DNA from: Ferrimonas aestuarii
Lineage (GTDB): Bacteria > Pseudomonadota > Gammaproteobacteria > Enterobacterales > Shewanellaceae
Direction of reading: 5' to 3'
Assembly: GCF_005116665.1 (NCBI RefSeq)
Contig: NZ_SWCJ01000001.1
Location: 310,001-374,000, forward strand
DNA: 64,000 bases
How positions within the stretch are numbered: the stretch's first letter is position 1; each line of letters begins with the position of its first letter. Shown piece by piece: positions 26,752 to 36,288 of the stretch. Made by a program: the position numbers and the translations under genes. The notes beneath the pieces were generated by a model. It did not search any database, was not told where the DNA came from, and worked only from the letters and a program-made list of their open reading frames with translations.

Positions 26752-27717
26752 ATGCATACAAAAATTTTAGGTACTGGGAGCTATCTGCCCACCCAGATCC
26801 GCACTAATGCCGATCTGGAAAAAATGGTAGATACCAGTGATGAGTGGATTTTAGAGCGCACCGGCATTCGTGAGCGCCGCATCGCCACCGGCGATGAAAC
26901 CGTATCCACCATGAGCCACCGCGCGGCTGAAAAAGCCTTAGAAGCGGCCGGTCTGACTGCAGATGACCTAGATATGATCATCGTGGGTACCTGCAGTGCA
27001 CCAAACTCTTTTCCATCTGCCGCCTGTGAAGTGCAACACCTTCTGGGGGCAACGGACATTCCGGCGTTTGATGTCGCCGCGGCGTGCAGTGGCTTTATCT
27101 ACGCGCTGTCGATTGCCGACAACTTTATTAAAGCCGGTACCTGCAACAACATTCTGGTTGTGGGCGCCGATGTGTTGGCGGACATGTGCGATCCTGATGA
27201 CCGTACGACGGTTATTCTGTTTGGCGATGGTGCTGGGGCTGCGGTCGTTGGCCGCTCTGAGCAGCCAGGTGTGCTGTCAACCCACATCAAAGCCGATGGG
27301 AAGCACGGCCCTCTGCTCAAAGTGAAGGCTCCGAAGCGCAGTAAGCAGGAGCACATCACCAGCAGCGAAGAGTACATGTTCATGAAGGGCAACGATGTGT
27401 TTAAACACGCCGTAACTCGCCTAGCGCAAGTGGTGGATGAAACCCTTGAGCACAACAACATGGACCGCAGCGAGATCGATTGGCTGGTTCCCCACAACGC
27501 CAACTACCGAATTTTGAAAGCCACTGCCAAGAAGCTGGGCATGGGGATGGACCAAGTGGTTCTGACCTTAGAGCACCATGGCAATACCTCCGCAGCATCA
27601 GTGCCAATTGCATTGGATGTGGCGGTGCGTGATGGTCGCATTCAACGTGGCCAAGTGCTGCTGCTTGAAGCTTTTGGCGCTGGATTCGCTTGGGGCTCAG
27701 CCCTGATTAAGTATTAA
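26752..27717 (+). CDS. fabH: Beta-ketoacyl-ACP synthase III
   Basis: 321 residues. FabH condenses acetyl-CoA with malonyl-ACP to start fatty-acid synthesis. The catalytic triad is visible: Cys112 in AACSGF, His in WLVPHNAN and Asn in [10 protein letters not shown]. The N-terminus ([14 protein letters not shown]) and the [11 protein letters not shown] loop are typical. It starts 7 bp after plsX. Confidence 0.97.
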   Translation: MHTKILGTGSYLPTQIRTNADLEKMVDTSDEWILERTGIRERRIATGDETVSTMSHRAAEKALEAAGLTADDLDMIIVGTCSAPNSFPSAACEVQHLLGATDIPAFDVAAACSGFIYALSIADNFIKAGTCNNILVVGADVLADMCDPDDRTTVILFGDGAGAAVVGRSEQPGVLSTHIKADGKHGPLLKVKAPKRSKQEHITSSEEYMFMKGNDVFKHAVTRLAQVVDETLEHNNMDRSEIDWLVPHNANYRILKATAKKLGMGMDQVVLTLEHHGNTSAASVPIALDVAVRDGRIQRGQVLLLEAFGAGFAWGSALIKY

Positions 27718-27726
27718 GGAAAACTC

Positions 27727-28653
27727 ATGTCCAATACCGCATTTGTGTTCCCTGGACAGGGAAGCCAAACCGTAGGCATGTTGGCCGAATTGGCCGCAGA
27801 CAACGCCATCATTGAACAGACCTTCGCTGAAGCCTCGCAAGTACTGGGTTATGACCTGTGGGCACTGGTTGCCAACGGCCCAGCGGATGATCTGAACCAA
27901 ACCCAGCGTACTCAGCCAGCCTTATTGGCCGCCAGTGTTGCTCTGTATCGCGCCTATCAAGCGGCAGGCGGCGAAGCGCCTAAGCTAATGGCGGGTCACA
28001 GTTTGGGCGAATACTCGGCACTGGTGTGTGCGGGTGTAATTGAGTTTAAAGACGCCATCAAACTGGTTGAGCTACGTGGTTTGGCGATGCAAGACGCCGT
28101 TCCTGCCGGTACCGGTGCCATGTACGCCATTATCGGTCTGGACGACGATGCCATTGCTAAGGCGTGTGAGCAAGCTGCTCAGGGCCAGGTGGTGTCTCCT
28201 GTGAACTACAATAGCCCAGGTCAGGTGGTTATCGCCGGCGAGAAAGACGCCGTAGAACGTGCTGGTGCACTGTGTAAAGAAGCGGGCGCGAAACGAGCGC
28301 TGCCGCTGCCGGTGAGCGTACCGTCTCACTGCGCTTTGATGCAGCCAGCGGCAGAGAAGTTAAAAGCGGCATTGGCGGAGCTGACTCTGTCTGCGCCATC
28401 AATCCCGGTTATCAACAACGTGGATGTGAAAGCGGAAACCGACGTGGATGCCATCCGCGATGCACTGGTTCGTCAGCTATACAGCCCAGTTCGCTGGACT
28501 GAAACCATCAACGCCATGGCTGAGCAGGGTATTGAGTCTGCATTTGAGTGTGGCCCAGGCAAGGTGCTAACCGGCCTGTCGAAACGAATTAATAAGAGTG
28601 TTGCTGCTGTGCCGTTGAACGATTCAGCGAGTTTGGCTGCAGCCCTATCATAA
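27727..28653 (+). CDS. fabD: Malonyl-CoA:ACP transacylase
   Basis: 308 residues, like E. coli FabD (309). FVFPGQGSQTVGML at the N-terminus forms the oxyanion loop. The nucleophile is Ser92 in GHSLGEYSA, and the partner His is in SVPSHCALM. It loads malonyl groups onto ACP. It lies 9 bp after fabH, with AAGGAAAACTC as ribosome-binding site. Confidence 0.97.
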   Translation: MSNTAFVFPGQGSQTVGMLAELAADNAIIEQTFAEASQVLGYDLWALVANGPADDLNQTQRTQPALLAASVALYRAYQAAGGEAPKLMAGHSLGEYSALVCAGVIEFKDAIKLVELRGLAMQDAVPAGTGAMYAIIGLDDDAIAKACEQAAQGQVVSPVNYNSPGQVVIAGEKDAVERAGALCKEAGAKRALPLPVSVPSHCALMQPAAEKLKAALAELTLSAPSIPVINNVDVKAETDVDAIRDALVRQLYSPVRWTETINAMAEQGIESAFECGPGKVLTGLSKRINKSVAAVPLNDSASLAAALS

Positions 28654-28663
28654 GGAAATCACA

Positions 28664-29410
28664 ATGAGCGTTACATTGGATCTTAGCGGCAAGATCGCGC
28701 TGGTTACCGGTGCAAGCCGTGGTATTGGTCGCGCCGTTGCCGAGCAACTGGTTGCTGCAGGCGCTAAGGTGATTGGAACGGCGACCAGCGAACGCGGTGC
28801 CGCAGCCATTAGCGAATACCTAGGTGACCAAGGTCAAGGAAAGGTATTGAATGTCACTGAACAGACCTCTATCGAGGAACTTTTTGCGGCAATCAAGGCC
28901 GAACATGGTGACATCGATATTTTGGTGAACAACGCCGGTATTACTCGCGATAACCTGATGATGCGCATGAAAGAGGATGAGTGGACCGATATCATCGACA
29001 CTAATTTGACCTCTCTGTTCCGCACCTCAAAAGCGGTTCTGCGAGCGATGATGAAGAAGCGTCATGGACGCATCATCAACATCGGTTCGGTGGTGGGCAC
29101 CATGGGTAACCCTGGTCAAGCGAACTACTGTGCAGCCAAAGCGGGTCTGTTGGGCTTTACTAAGTCTTTGGCCAAAGAGGTGGCAAGCCGTGGCATTACC
29201 GTAAACGCGGTTGCACCAGGCTTTATCCAGACCGACATGACCGAGGAACTGAATGATGAGCAGAAAGCCAATATCATGAATCAAGTTCCTGTGGCACGTC
29301 TAGGACAAGCACAAGAAATCGCTGATGCAGTTGTATTTTTGGCATCAGATCGGGCAAGCTATATCACTGGCGAAACCCTGCACGTGAACGGCGGCATGGT
29401 AATGGCCTAA
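28664..29410 (+). CDS. fabG: 3-oxoacyl-ACP reductase
   Basis: 248 residues, classical short-chain dehydrogenase. NADPH-binding TGASRGIGRAVAE is at residues about 16-28, NNAG near 90, with the catalytic Ser in IINIGSVVG and Tyr155-x3-Lys159 in YCAAK. The C-terminal ITGETLHVNGGMVMA is the FabG hallmark. It reduces 3-oxoacyl-ACP in each elongation cycle. It is 10 bp after fabD, with AAGGAAATCACA before the ATG. Confidence 0.97.
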   Translation: MSVTLDLSGKIALVTGASRGIGRAVAEQLVAAGAKVIGTATSERGAAAISEYLGDQGQGKVLNVTEQTSIEELFAAIKAEHGDIDILVNNAGITRDNLMMRMKEDEWTDIIDTNLTSLFRTSKAVLRAMMKKRHGRIINIGSVVGTMGNPGQANYCAAKAGLLGFTKSLAKEVASRGITVNAVAPGFIQTDMTEELNDEQKANIMNQVPVARLGQAQEIADAVVFLASDRASYITGETLHVNGGMVMA

Positions 29411-29501
29411 GTCTCAAGACTAAACCGTGATCCAGAAGCTAAATTGAGTCGAATTTCGCCTAAATGATGCAATCTTCGTGGTTTGACCACAAACTAGCAG
29501 C

Positions 29502-29529
29502 TTGCATTGTTGGATGAATCGAATAAACT
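29502..29529 (+). promoter_or_regulatory. Sigma-70-like promoter of acpP
   Basis: TTGCAT (29502-29507), 16-base spacer, TAAACT (29524-29529), about 49 bp before the acpP start, inside the 167-bp fabG-acpP gap. An internal promoter would let the abundant carrier protein be made independently of the upstream operon. Confidence 0.55.
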
Positions 29530-29577
29530 ACTCGCAACTCTGCGCAATAGCGTAAAATTAATAGGAAAGCGAAGACT

Positions 29578-29811
29578 ATGAGCAACATCGAAGAACGCGT
29601 TAAGAAGATTATTATCGAACAGCTGGGCGTAAAAGAAGAAGACGTTAAAGCTGAAGCTTCTTTCGTTGACGATCTGGGTGCTGACTCTCTGGACACCGTT
29701 GAGCTGGTAATGGCTCTGGAAGAAGAGTTCGACACCGAGATTCCAGATGAAGAAGCTGAGAAGATCACTACCGTTCAGGCAGCGATCGACTACGTAACGG
29801 CTAACCAATAA
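29578..29811 (+). CDS. acpP: Acyl carrier protein
   Basis: 77 residues, highly acidic. The 4'-phosphopantetheine attachment Ser37 is in [18 protein letters not shown]. It carries growing acyl chains for the fab enzymes and PlsX. Codon use is strongly biased to preferred codons, as expected for a very abundant protein. Start ATG 29578, with AGGAAAGCGAAGACT upstream. Confidence 0.98.
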   Translation: MSNIEERVKKIIIEQLGVKEEDVKAEASFVDDLGADSLDTVELVMALEEEFDTEIPDEEAEKITTVQAAIDYVTANQ

Positions 29812-29826
29812 GCCGACGAGTTTCGA

Positions 29827-29856
29827 AACAGGCGGCTTTGGCCGCCTGTTTTTATT
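29827..29856 (+). terminator. Rho-independent terminator between acpP and fabF
   Basis: Stem AACAGGCGGC / GCCGCCTGTT with a TTTG loop, followed by TTT. It probably ends most acpP transcripts while allowing partial read-through into fabF, which begins 18 bp further on. Confidence 0.85.
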
Positions 29857-29873
29857 TCTGACGGAGAGAAAAA

Positions 29874-31112
29874 ATGACTAAGCGTCGTATTGTGGTTACC
29901 GGCATGGGTGCGGTAACGCCTCTGGGTCATGACGTTGAGAGCACCTGGGAAGCTTTGCTGGCAGGCAAAAGCGGTGTGACTCCCATTACCCACTTTGACG
30001 CCAGCGAGTTTGCTGTGCGTTTCTCCGCCTCAGTCAAGGATTTTGATGTAGAGGCTTATCTTTCTAAGAAAGATGCCCGCAAGATGGACCTTTTCATTCA
30101 GTACGGTTTGGCGGCTTCCATTCAAGCCCTGAAAGACTCCGGACTGGAGATCAACGACAGTAATGCTCACCGCATTGGCGCCGCCATTGGTGCTGGCATG
30201 GGTGGCTTGGATCTGATTGAAGCCAACCACACTCAACTGCAGAAATCTGGCCCTCGTCGTATTTCTCCGTTCTTCGTGCCATCCACCATCATCAACATGA
30301 TTGCCGGTCACCTGTCCATCATGTATGGCTTCACTGGCCCTAACATTGCGATCACTACCGCTTGCACTACTGGCGTGCACAACATCGGTCACGCAGCCCG
30401 TATGATTGCCTACGGCGATGCCGACGTGATGATTGCCGGTGGCAGTGAGTTTGCAACCACTCGATTGGGCGTAGGCGGATTTGCCTCAGCGAAAGCGTTA
30501 TCGACGCGCAACGACGAGCCAACCAAAGCCAGCCGCCCTTGGGACAAAGACCGTGACGGCTTTGTGATTGGGGATGGCGCCGGCATCATGGTGCTGGAAG
30601 AGTACGAGCACGCCAAGGCTCGTGGAGCCACCATCTACGCTGAGCTGTCAGGCTTTGGCATGAGTGGTGATGCCCACCACATGACCTCACCACCAAAAGA
30701 CGGTCGTGGCGGCGCAGCGGCAATGCAAAATGCCCTCAACGATGCCGGTGTGGCCCCTGAGCTGGTGGGTTACATCAACGCTCACGGCACCTCAACACCT
30801 GCCGGTGACATCGCTGAAGTGAACGGCGTTAAGTCGATCTTCGGTGATCACGCGTACAAGCTGATGATGGGTTCCACCAAATCCATGACCGGTCACCTAT
30901 TGGGCGCGGCGGGTTCGGTAGAGTCGATCTTCACCGTACTGGCGCTGCACAACCAGAAAGTGCCGCCAACCATCAATCTGGAGAATCCAGAGGAAGGTTG
31001 TGATCTGGACTTTGTGGGTCCGGTAGCCCGTGACGCCGAGCTGGAGTATGCCCTGTGCAACTCATTTGGCTTTGGTGGTACCAATGGGTCATTGCTGTTT
31101 AAGAAAGCGTAA
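29874..31112 (+). CDS. fabF: Beta-ketoacyl-ACP synthase II
   Basis: 412 residues. [15 protein letters not shown] at the N-terminus, catalytic Cys164 in [12 protein letters not shown], the two His residues in [12 protein letters not shown] and [12 protein letters not shown], and C-terminal [14 protein letters not shown] are all present. It elongates acyl-ACP, including the temperature-regulated C16:1 to C18:1 step. It has GGAGAG before the start. The genes that often follow fabF (pabC, mltG, tmk, holB) are absent here. Confidence 0.97.
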   Translation: MTKRRIVVTGMGAVTPLGHDVESTWEALLAGKSGVTPITHFDASEFAVRFSASVKDFDVEAYLSKKDARKMDLFIQYGLAASIQALKDSGLEINDSNAHRIGAAIGAGMGGLDLIEANHTQLQKSGPRRISPFFVPSTIINMIAGHLSIMYGFTGPNIAITTACTTGVHNIGHAARMIAYGDADVMIAGGSEFATTRLGVGGFASAKALSTRNDEPTKASRPWDKDRDGFVIGDGAGIMVLEEYEHAKARGATIYAELSGFGMSGDAHHMTSPPKDGRGGAAAMQNALNDAGVAPELVGYINAHGTSTPAGDIAEVNGVKSIFGDHAYKLMMGSTKSMTGHLLGAAGSVESIFTVLALHNQKVPPTINLENPEEGCDLDFVGPVARDAELEYALCNSFGFGGTNGSLLFKKA

Positions 31113-31135
31113 TTCTTAATACAGCTTGAGCCTCA

Positions 31136-31171
31136 AAAACTCCGAGCGCCTTTGGCCTCGGAGTTTTTTTA
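31136..31171 (+). terminator. Rho-independent terminator after fabF
   Basis: Stem AAAACTCCGAG / CTCGGAGTTTT around GCGCCTTTGGC, then a run of Ts; it closes the yceD-fabF cluster. Confidence 0.9.
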
Positions 31172-31304
31172 TGCCCATTACCCTGACTAAGAAACCAGGT
31201 TCAGGAGGTGCGTCGCTTGGTTTCAGTCGCCAACGGTTGAAATGACAGCTTGGGTCTCACACAATTAGAATTGAGTAATAACTCTAATTTTGAGGGTAAT
31301 CAAA

Positions 31305-31601
31305 ATGGCACTAAGAAATTATGTATTTATGATGATTGGCAAAGGCTATCGACCACCTCAGGTGGCCACGTTGCAGTCTGAGTTTTTTCGCACAACGGTG
31401 ATCTGCGTTGAAGACATCGACCTGGCCTGTGAAGAAGCCGCCAAGCTCAAGGGGAGCGATACCCAACTGATTGAACTTTGCGGTGCCTTCAAAGGAGAGA
31501 TGGTGGACAAGATCATCGATGCGGTTGACGGCACCATTGGCGTTGGCAACATGTCCATGCGCGATTCAGAGCGCGCGAAGCTGATGCAAGCCATCGGCTA
31601 G
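31305..31601 (+). CDS. Small conserved protein, DUF6506-like
   Basis: 98 residues from ATG 31305, which has GAGGG ten bases upstream; a TTG at 31290 is a weaker alternative. The sequence (MALRNYVFMMIGKGY, then ELCGAFKGEMVDKIIDAV and GVGNMSMRDSE) resembles small cytosolic proteins of the DUF6506 family. It has no signal peptide and no catalytic motif I can name. Directly upstream (31261-31293) is an imperfect dyad with AATTAGA arms around GAGTAATAACTC that could be an operator. Monocistronic. Function unknown. Confidence 0.55.
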   Translation: MALRNYVFMMIGKGYRPPQVATLQSEFFRTTVICVEDIDLACEEAAKLKGSDTQLIELCGAFKGEMVDKIIDAVDGTIGVGNMSMRDSERAKLMQAIG

Positions 31602-31653
31602 AGACAGCTGGAGCCAGCATCGCCAAAGCGCTCTGCTGGCTCAATATGACTGA

Positions 31654-32211
31654 CTAATTAAGGTAGATCTCCACTCGGCGGTTCGCCGCTCGCCCCTGAG
31701 CGTCCAGGTTCGATTGCACCGGTTTGCTATCGCCTCGGCTATCCACCTGTATCTTCCCTCTGACCCCAAGGCCTAGCAATTTGGACTTAGTTGCGTTTGC
31801 CCGAGCCAAACCTAGGTTCAGGTTATAGGCATGATTGCCTTGGCTGTCTGCATGCCCCACCAGCTGGATGTTTTTCTGATTTGCCAGTTGGGGTGCCAAC
31901 GCGTTTAACTGTCGCTCTGACGCTGGGGTCATTTGCGTTTGATCCAGATAGAAGTACAGGGTTGCTAAAGCCTCTGCCGCTTTGGCTTTCGGTAGGCACT
32001 CAGTCTCTGACAAGGCAAGAGTTTCTGGTTTTATCTGAACCCGACTGGGGTCAACCCGCTGGGTTATCTGATAAGCGGTATCCCTGTTGCTGCCAACCAC
32101 CACCGCCTGACTAATTGTCGCTTGGTGAGTGAATAGCGCATCGCAATTTGCATGGGCTGTTGGAGCCAACAAAGGCAGAACTAAGGCGATAGAGAGGGCT
32201 CGCATCATCAT
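31654..32211 (-). CDS. OmpA-family peptidoglycan-binding protein at the end of the tad locus
   Basis: About 185 residues. The gene begins with three consecutive ATG codons (32211-32203); the signal peptide RALSIALVLPLLAPTAHA follows. The C-terminal OmpA domain is clear (LYFYLDQTQMTPASERQLNALAPQL, then VGHADSQGNHAYNLNLGLARA and GRAANRRVEIYLN). Many tad loci end with an OmpA-like gene, which may anchor the secretion apparatus to peptidoglycan. It starts 4 bp past the tadG stop. The upstream frame extension lies inside tadG and is not used. Confidence 0.85.
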   Translation of the reverse strand: MMMRALSIALVLPLLAPTAHANCDALFTHQATISQAVVVGSNRDTAYQITQRVDPSRVQIKPETLALSETECLPKAKAAEALATLYFYLDQTQMTPASERQLNALAPQLANQKNIQLVGHADSQGNHAYNLNLGLARANATKSKLLGLGVRGKIQVDSRGDSKPVQSNLDAQGRAANRRVEIYLN

Positions 32212-32215
32212 GGGA

Positions 32216-33736
32216 TTATCCTGAGTGTCGATAGTAGAGGCGGCTGATGCCATCGGTACGGGCACCGCGTTGAATAAGGGTCTCGAGTACCTCTTCCAAC
32301 TGGGAAGGCTTGCTGGCATCAAGAATGTTGGCTTCACCGACGCACTGTACAAAGGCGTCCTGATCCGTTGCCTTAAAATCGATGCCAACTACGCCGATGT
32401 AGAGGTCCAGTTCACCATCGGCAAAGCGTTGTCTTAGAGCACCGCACATGCCGGCTTTGACCAGTTTGGTAAAGGTTTGGGTATAGGGGTCTTCGGTACC
32501 ATCGCTTAGAATCAGCAGCATCTTCGCTCGGCGATGGTACTCCTCTTGAACCTCATCGGATGCACCAGGACCTGGAATGCCTTCGGCTAGGATCTGCGCT
32601 CCGCGCATAATGCCTTGAAATACGGCAGTGCCACCGGTGGCGTTCATCCCCTGTACCCGATCAAATTCCGATTTTGAGGTGGTCAGTTTGATGCTGGAGA
32701 AGTTTGAGCTACACATGCCACCAGTAAACAGGGAGTAGCTGGTTCTAAAGTGCTGTTTGGGCTCGGTACTCATTTTGTGTTCGAACAGATGCGATACCGA
32801 TTTATCAATGTCGATGAATGCCAAGGGGTCTGGGAAGTGGGTGTATGCGGTTTCGTTGCTGGTGGCAGCGAACACCGTTTGGAGGGTTTTTGCCTCATTA
32901 CGCTGTCTTGAACTATAACGTGAGGGGCAATAATAGGAGTGATAGGCACAGTTGTTAACTGTGTCCACACTGTACGCTGACCAGTTGTACCAATTGATAT
33001 CATGGTAGTCTGTGGGGGCGTTGGCGACATTCTTCTTGTAGATGAGCTGGGAAACGCAGTAGCTGTTACCTCGATGAGTTTCTTGGGTGCGCATGTTAAA
33101 GGGAACAAAGCTTAGCCTGTGATCAAACCCCTGATCTTTGGCGTCATCAGAGAGTAAGTTGGAGCTAAGTTTGGCGATCTCCCGCTTAAGTACGCTGATC
33201 TTGCTTTGATTGTCCCAGCTGTTATTCATTGAGCCGGAGAAGTCGGAGACAAACACAATGTCGACATTTCGCTGCAGATTGACGGGGTAGCTCTTAGCCC
33301 GCGCGCGGTTAACGATGTCTTGCTGCTTATCGAAAGAGGGCACCATGGTGTTAGCCAGCCAAGAGTCGTGCTTGGTTGAGGTGGCCAGTTGATACTGAAT
33401 GTAATCGGCCTCTTCCCCTTGTAGCTGCTCCTCTCCCTCGGTGCGAACCACGGTGACATCGTTAATCTCTTTGATGTTACGGATGTACGCATTGAGGTAG
33501 GCGTCACTAAGTTGGCGATTGTAGACACTGGGCTGGCGCCCTTGGGCATCCGTGGTGGTTCTATCGGCCATCGACAGCGCCATCACCGCAGCCTCTGAGG
33601 CATCGGCGAGGCGATTTTTCTTCTGCACATAGCGGCTGCCTTCGATGGCCAAAAACACCATGCCAAATAGTGGCACCAGCAGCAGAGCTAGGTAGATGGC
33701 GGCAGCGCCACGTTGGGTTTGTATTGAACGTCTCAT
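32216..33736 (-). CDS. tadG: TadG: pseudopilin-like protein with von Willebrand A domain
   Basis: 506 residues. The N-terminus QRGAAAIYLALLLVPLFGMVFLAIEG is a TadE/G-like pseudopilin helix. A vWA domain follows with the MIDAS motif DFSGSM (near residue 166) and the distal TGGTAVFQGIMRGAQIL and LILSDGTED motifs. Cys-rich segments (for example YCVSQL, NNCAYHSYYCPSR) suggest disulfides outside the cytoplasm. TadG proteins are thought to influence Flp pilus anchoring or surface display. It begins 1 bp after tadF. Confidence 0.9.
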   Translation of the reverse strand: MRRSIQTQRGAAAIYLALLLVPLFGMVFLAIEGSRYVQKKNRLADASEAAVMALSMADRTTTDAQGRQPSVYNRQLSDAYLNAYIRNIKEINDVTVVRTEGEEQLQGEEADYIQYQLATSTKHDSWLANTMVPSFDKQQDIVNRARAKSYPVNLQRNVDIVFVSDFSGSMNNSWDNQSKISVLKREIAKLSSNLLSDDAKDQGFDHRLSFVPFNMRTQETHRGNSYCVSQLIYKKNVANAPTDYHDINWYNWSAYSVDTVNNCAYHSYYCPSRYSSRQRNEAKTLQTVFAATSNETAYTHFPDPLAFIDIDKSVSHLFEHKMSTEPKQHFRTSYSLFTGGMCSSNFSSIKLTTSKSEFDRVQGMNATGGTAVFQGIMRGAQILAEGIPGPGASDEVQEEYHRRAKMLLILSDGTEDPYTQTFTKLVKAGMCGALRQRFADGELDLYIGVVGIDFKATDQDAFVQCVGEANILDASKPSQLEEVLETLIQRGARTDGISRLYYRHSG

Positions 33737-33737
33737 A

Positions 33738-34259
33738 TTAGCGTCCTGCCATCACGGAACTTGAGCGAATAAGTGCAATCCCGCGGCTGCGATCAAACCA
33801 CGCATCACTCCCTAAACACAGGGTAACTTGATACAAAGGAAACTCATCGCCAGAGGCTTTACTGGGCACCAGTTGTGATAATTGGGCAATGGGGGTTTCC
33901 GGCTCGCAACCGGTTTCCCCAGGGTAGGGCTGATTAAAGCTTTGAGAGCGGCCCTCAATGAGACTGTCTATCTGAATGCCAAAGTCTACAGTTTGCCCTG
34001 ATTCGTTACTCAGCATCTGAGCGGCGATGGTTTGTAGTTGGTTGAAATCCGTCTCCGATAGCTCATTACGCTCTTCGAAGAAGCGCTGGCGCTCCTTAAC
34101 TAAGCTGACAAGGGAGTAACTCAGCCGGTCTAACTTAGCGCGATTGAGCACTTGAGTAGACAAGTCGATGCAAAACAGAAATAGGGTCACCATAAAAGCC
34201 AATACGAACGCCAACTCGATGGCGAAAGCACCCTGTTGATTGTGGACTCTACTGCGCAT
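33738..34259 (-). CDS. tadF: TadF minor pseudopilin
   Basis: 173 residues. The N-terminal helix (QGAFAIELAFVLAFMVTLFLF) has the Gly before a hydrophobic stretch and Glu typical of TadE/TadF pseudopilins processed by TadV. The C-terminal part contains a conserved Cys pair (GCEPE, LCLGS). Its start overlaps the end of tadE by 11 bp. Confidence 0.85.
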   Translation of the reverse strand: MRSRVHNQQGAFAIELAFVLAFMVTLFLFCIDLSTQVLNRAKLDRLSYSLVSLVKERQRFFEERNELSETDFNQLQTIAAQMLSNESGQTVDFGIQIDSLIEGRSQSFNQPYPGETGCEPETPIAQLSQLVPSKASGDEFPLYQVTLCLGSDAWFDRSRGIALIRSSSVMAGR

Positions 34260-34719
34260 CTGGCCATCCTTCGTGTTCTTGAATGGAGAGCAGTGTTCGA
34301 CGAATTTGACGGTCTTGGATGATGCCGAAGTAGTAGATGGGCTGGTAGTCGTAGCTCAGCTCAGCTTTGACGATGGGGCAGCGGGCGCAGTTGTCGCTGG
34401 GAAGGTCGGCAGCCAGATCCTCTAAAGAGGCATAGCTTTCCAGCTTGGCATTAAAACGGCTGGGATCGAGCATGTGCAGCCAGATCTCGCCTCGGGTTTC
34501 CAATCGAGATTGTAAGGTAGCTTGATAATCTAGGTTAAACCGCTCTCCTTCTACCACCTTGGTGTCTCTAACCGATTCGGACAGCGCCGTTTCGGTTAGG
34601 TTGACCAGATAGATAAAGCGGCTCAGCTCAAAGATGGCGAAGCTGGTTAATATCATCAACATAGAGCCGAGGGCAAATTCGATGGAAAACACGCCACGTT
34701 GGTTGTAGGCCAATTTCAT
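34249..34719 (-). CDS. tadE: TadE minor pseudopilin
   Basis: 156 residues from ATG 34719, which has AGGAG seven bases upstream; the longer upstream frame overlaps tadD and lacks support. The N-terminus QRGVFSIEFALGSMLMILTSFAIFELSRF is the pseudopilin processing site and helix. A Cys pair (DNCARCP) lies near residue 120. Needed with TadF for Flp pilus assembly in characterised systems. Confidence 0.87.
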   Translation of the reverse strand: MKLAYNQRGVFSIEFALGSMLMILTSFAIFELSRFIYLVNLTETALSESVRDTKVVEGERFNLDYQATLQSRLETRGEIWLHMLDPSRFNAKLESYASLEDLAADLPSDNCARCPIVKAELSYDYQPIYYFGIIQDRQIRRTLLSIQEHEGWPDAQ

Positions 34720-34729
34720 GAGCGGCTCC

Positions 34730-35443
34730 TCATAACTGCTGCAATTGAGTGAGTACGCCACTCAATTCCGTGTCTGGATAGAGCTGACGCAGCAGACGAT
34801 GAGCACGGGACAGCTCGCCACTTTTGGCCCATGCAAGAGCAAGATTGGCTTGAACTTGTGGGTTGTCAGGGTGTTGCTCATAGAGTGGTTCTAACAATTT
34901 AGCTGCTTGTTGATAATGTCCCTGGGCCATCTCCACCATGGCAAGGTTGTTCTTTACCATTAGAGGGTCGCTGCCTAGCAGCCGAGCTTGATTGAACGCC
35001 TCAACAGCAGGCTCAAACTGCGCCGTTTGGGTATAAGCCATCCCGAGCTGCAACCACAGGTCGCCGCTGTTTTGACCTAAGGCTAGCGCTCGTTGCAGCG
35101 CATCGATTCCAGCGGCGTAATCTTGTTTGCGGTTGAGTAGCTTACCAAGCAGAAGTAGGCTTTGCGCCGTTGGCTCTGCGTCAATTCGGTGTAGGTGGTT
35201 GAGGTAAAACTCACTGGACTCAAGATCGCCAGCGTCATAGAAACTCTGAGCTAGCGCCAGTAGGATTTGCGGATCATCTGGGTGTTGCTGCAGTTGCTGT
35301 TGGTAGTAATCCGCCAGTCCTTGATGGTTTTGAGCCTTAATCAATCGAGTTACTTCGCTGGACTTCGGGGCTTGGGTACTGGCGCAGCCGGTAAGCAGTA
35401 GGGGTAATATCAGTGCTGGGATTAGTGCGTATTTGGCGATCAT
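34730..35443 (-). CDS. tadD: TadD: TPR-repeat lipoprotein
   Basis: 237 residues. A lipoprotein signal (ILPLLLTGCAS, acylated Cys about 19) is followed by TPR repeats (DPQILLALAQSFYDAGDLE, GDLWLQLGMAYTQTAQFEPA, NPQVQANLALAWAKSGEL). In Tad systems TadD acts as a pilotin-like factor for the secretin. It overlaps tadC by 4 bp. Confidence 0.9.
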   Translation of the reverse strand: MIAKYALIPALILPLLLTGCASTQAPKSSEVTRLIKAQNHQGLADYYQQQLQQHPDDPQILLALAQSFYDAGDLESSEFYLNHLHRIDAEPTAQSLLLLGKLLNRKQDYAAGIDALQRALALGQNSGDLWLQLGMAYTQTAQFEPAVEAFNQARLLGSDPLMVKNNLAMVEMAQGHYQQAAKLLEPLYEQHPDNPQVQANLALAWAKSGELSRAHRLLRQLYPDTELSGVLTQLQQL

Positions 35444-36288
35444 TGGGTTAGCTCCAGACTGAGTTGAACAATGCCAGGCGCCAAAATCAGTACCACGATG
35501 GGGAACATGATCAGTAAGATCAAAGGGACGCTCATTTTTGCGGACAGCTTACCGATCTTTTCCTCCATGCTTAGGATCTGCATGCGTCGCATATCCTCGG
35601 AAAGATCAGATAACACCTGGGCGATGGAGGTGCCGTATTGCAGGTTTTGAATTAGGGTGAAACAGAAGCTGCGCACCTCTGGCGTTGGCAGCCTTAGGCT
35701 CAGGTCATGAAGGGCTTTCTCTAGCCCTTGAAGAGAGGCGGCATCAGAGGTACGGCGAATCTGATAGCAGAGATCTTTATCGAAGCTTTCCAACTCCTCG
35801 CCTAGGTAGCGGAATGAGGCTTCGATGGTCATCCCGGTCTGTACGCAGACCGCCATCATGTCGAGCATGTAGGGCAGTTGTCGGGCGGTTTTTTTAATTA
35901 GCCAGCGCTTTCTTGATTCTAAAATGAGATCCGGCACCACGATGAAAAAGATCAACAACGTTGGCCCAAGCATCAGTTTTTGCTGCATCTCTAAATCGAC
36001 GATGGCCAGCAGCAGTAAAGACAGCAGTAGCATGGCGTATTTGGCTGGCATGAAGTATTTGGCCAAGCCACCTTGATAGATGCCTGCTTCCAGCAGTTTC
36101 TTCTGGACGTCACTCTCTTGATTGCTGCTTAAGTTACCTATGGTTCGCTGCAACCAAGACAGCTTTGATGGCTGCTGCGAATGCAGATAATGGCGTACGT
36201 GAGAGTGTTTGGCCTGTTGGCGAACCAATTTGGTGGTGATCAGTGCCAATAGGACCCCCAGCAAAGTTGCAATGGCGAGATAGGTCAT
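35440..36288 (-). CDS. tadC: TadC inner-membrane platform protein
   Basis: 282 residues, type II secretion F domain with membrane helices at both ends and in the middle. The cytoplasmic segment QLPYMLDMMAVCVQTGMTIEASFRYLGEE and LSDLSEDMRRMQILSMEEKIGKLSAKMSVPLI are typical. It forms the Flp pilus assembly platform together with TadB. It overlaps tadB by 4 bp. Confidence 0.93.
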   Translation of the reverse strand: MTYLAIATLLGVLLALITTKLVRQQAKHSHVRHYLHSQQPSKLSWLQRTIGNLSSNQESDVQKKLLEAGIYQGGLAKYFMPAKYAMLLLSLLLLAIVDLEMQQKLMLGPTLLIFFIVVPDLILESRKRWLIKKTARQLPYMLDMMAVCVQTGMTIEASFRYLGEELESFDKDLCYQIRRTSDAASLQGLEKALHDLSLRLPTPEVRSFCFTLIQNLQYGTSIAQVLSDLSEDMRRMQILSMEEKIGKLSAKMSVPLILLIMFPIVVLILAPGIVQLSLELTQ

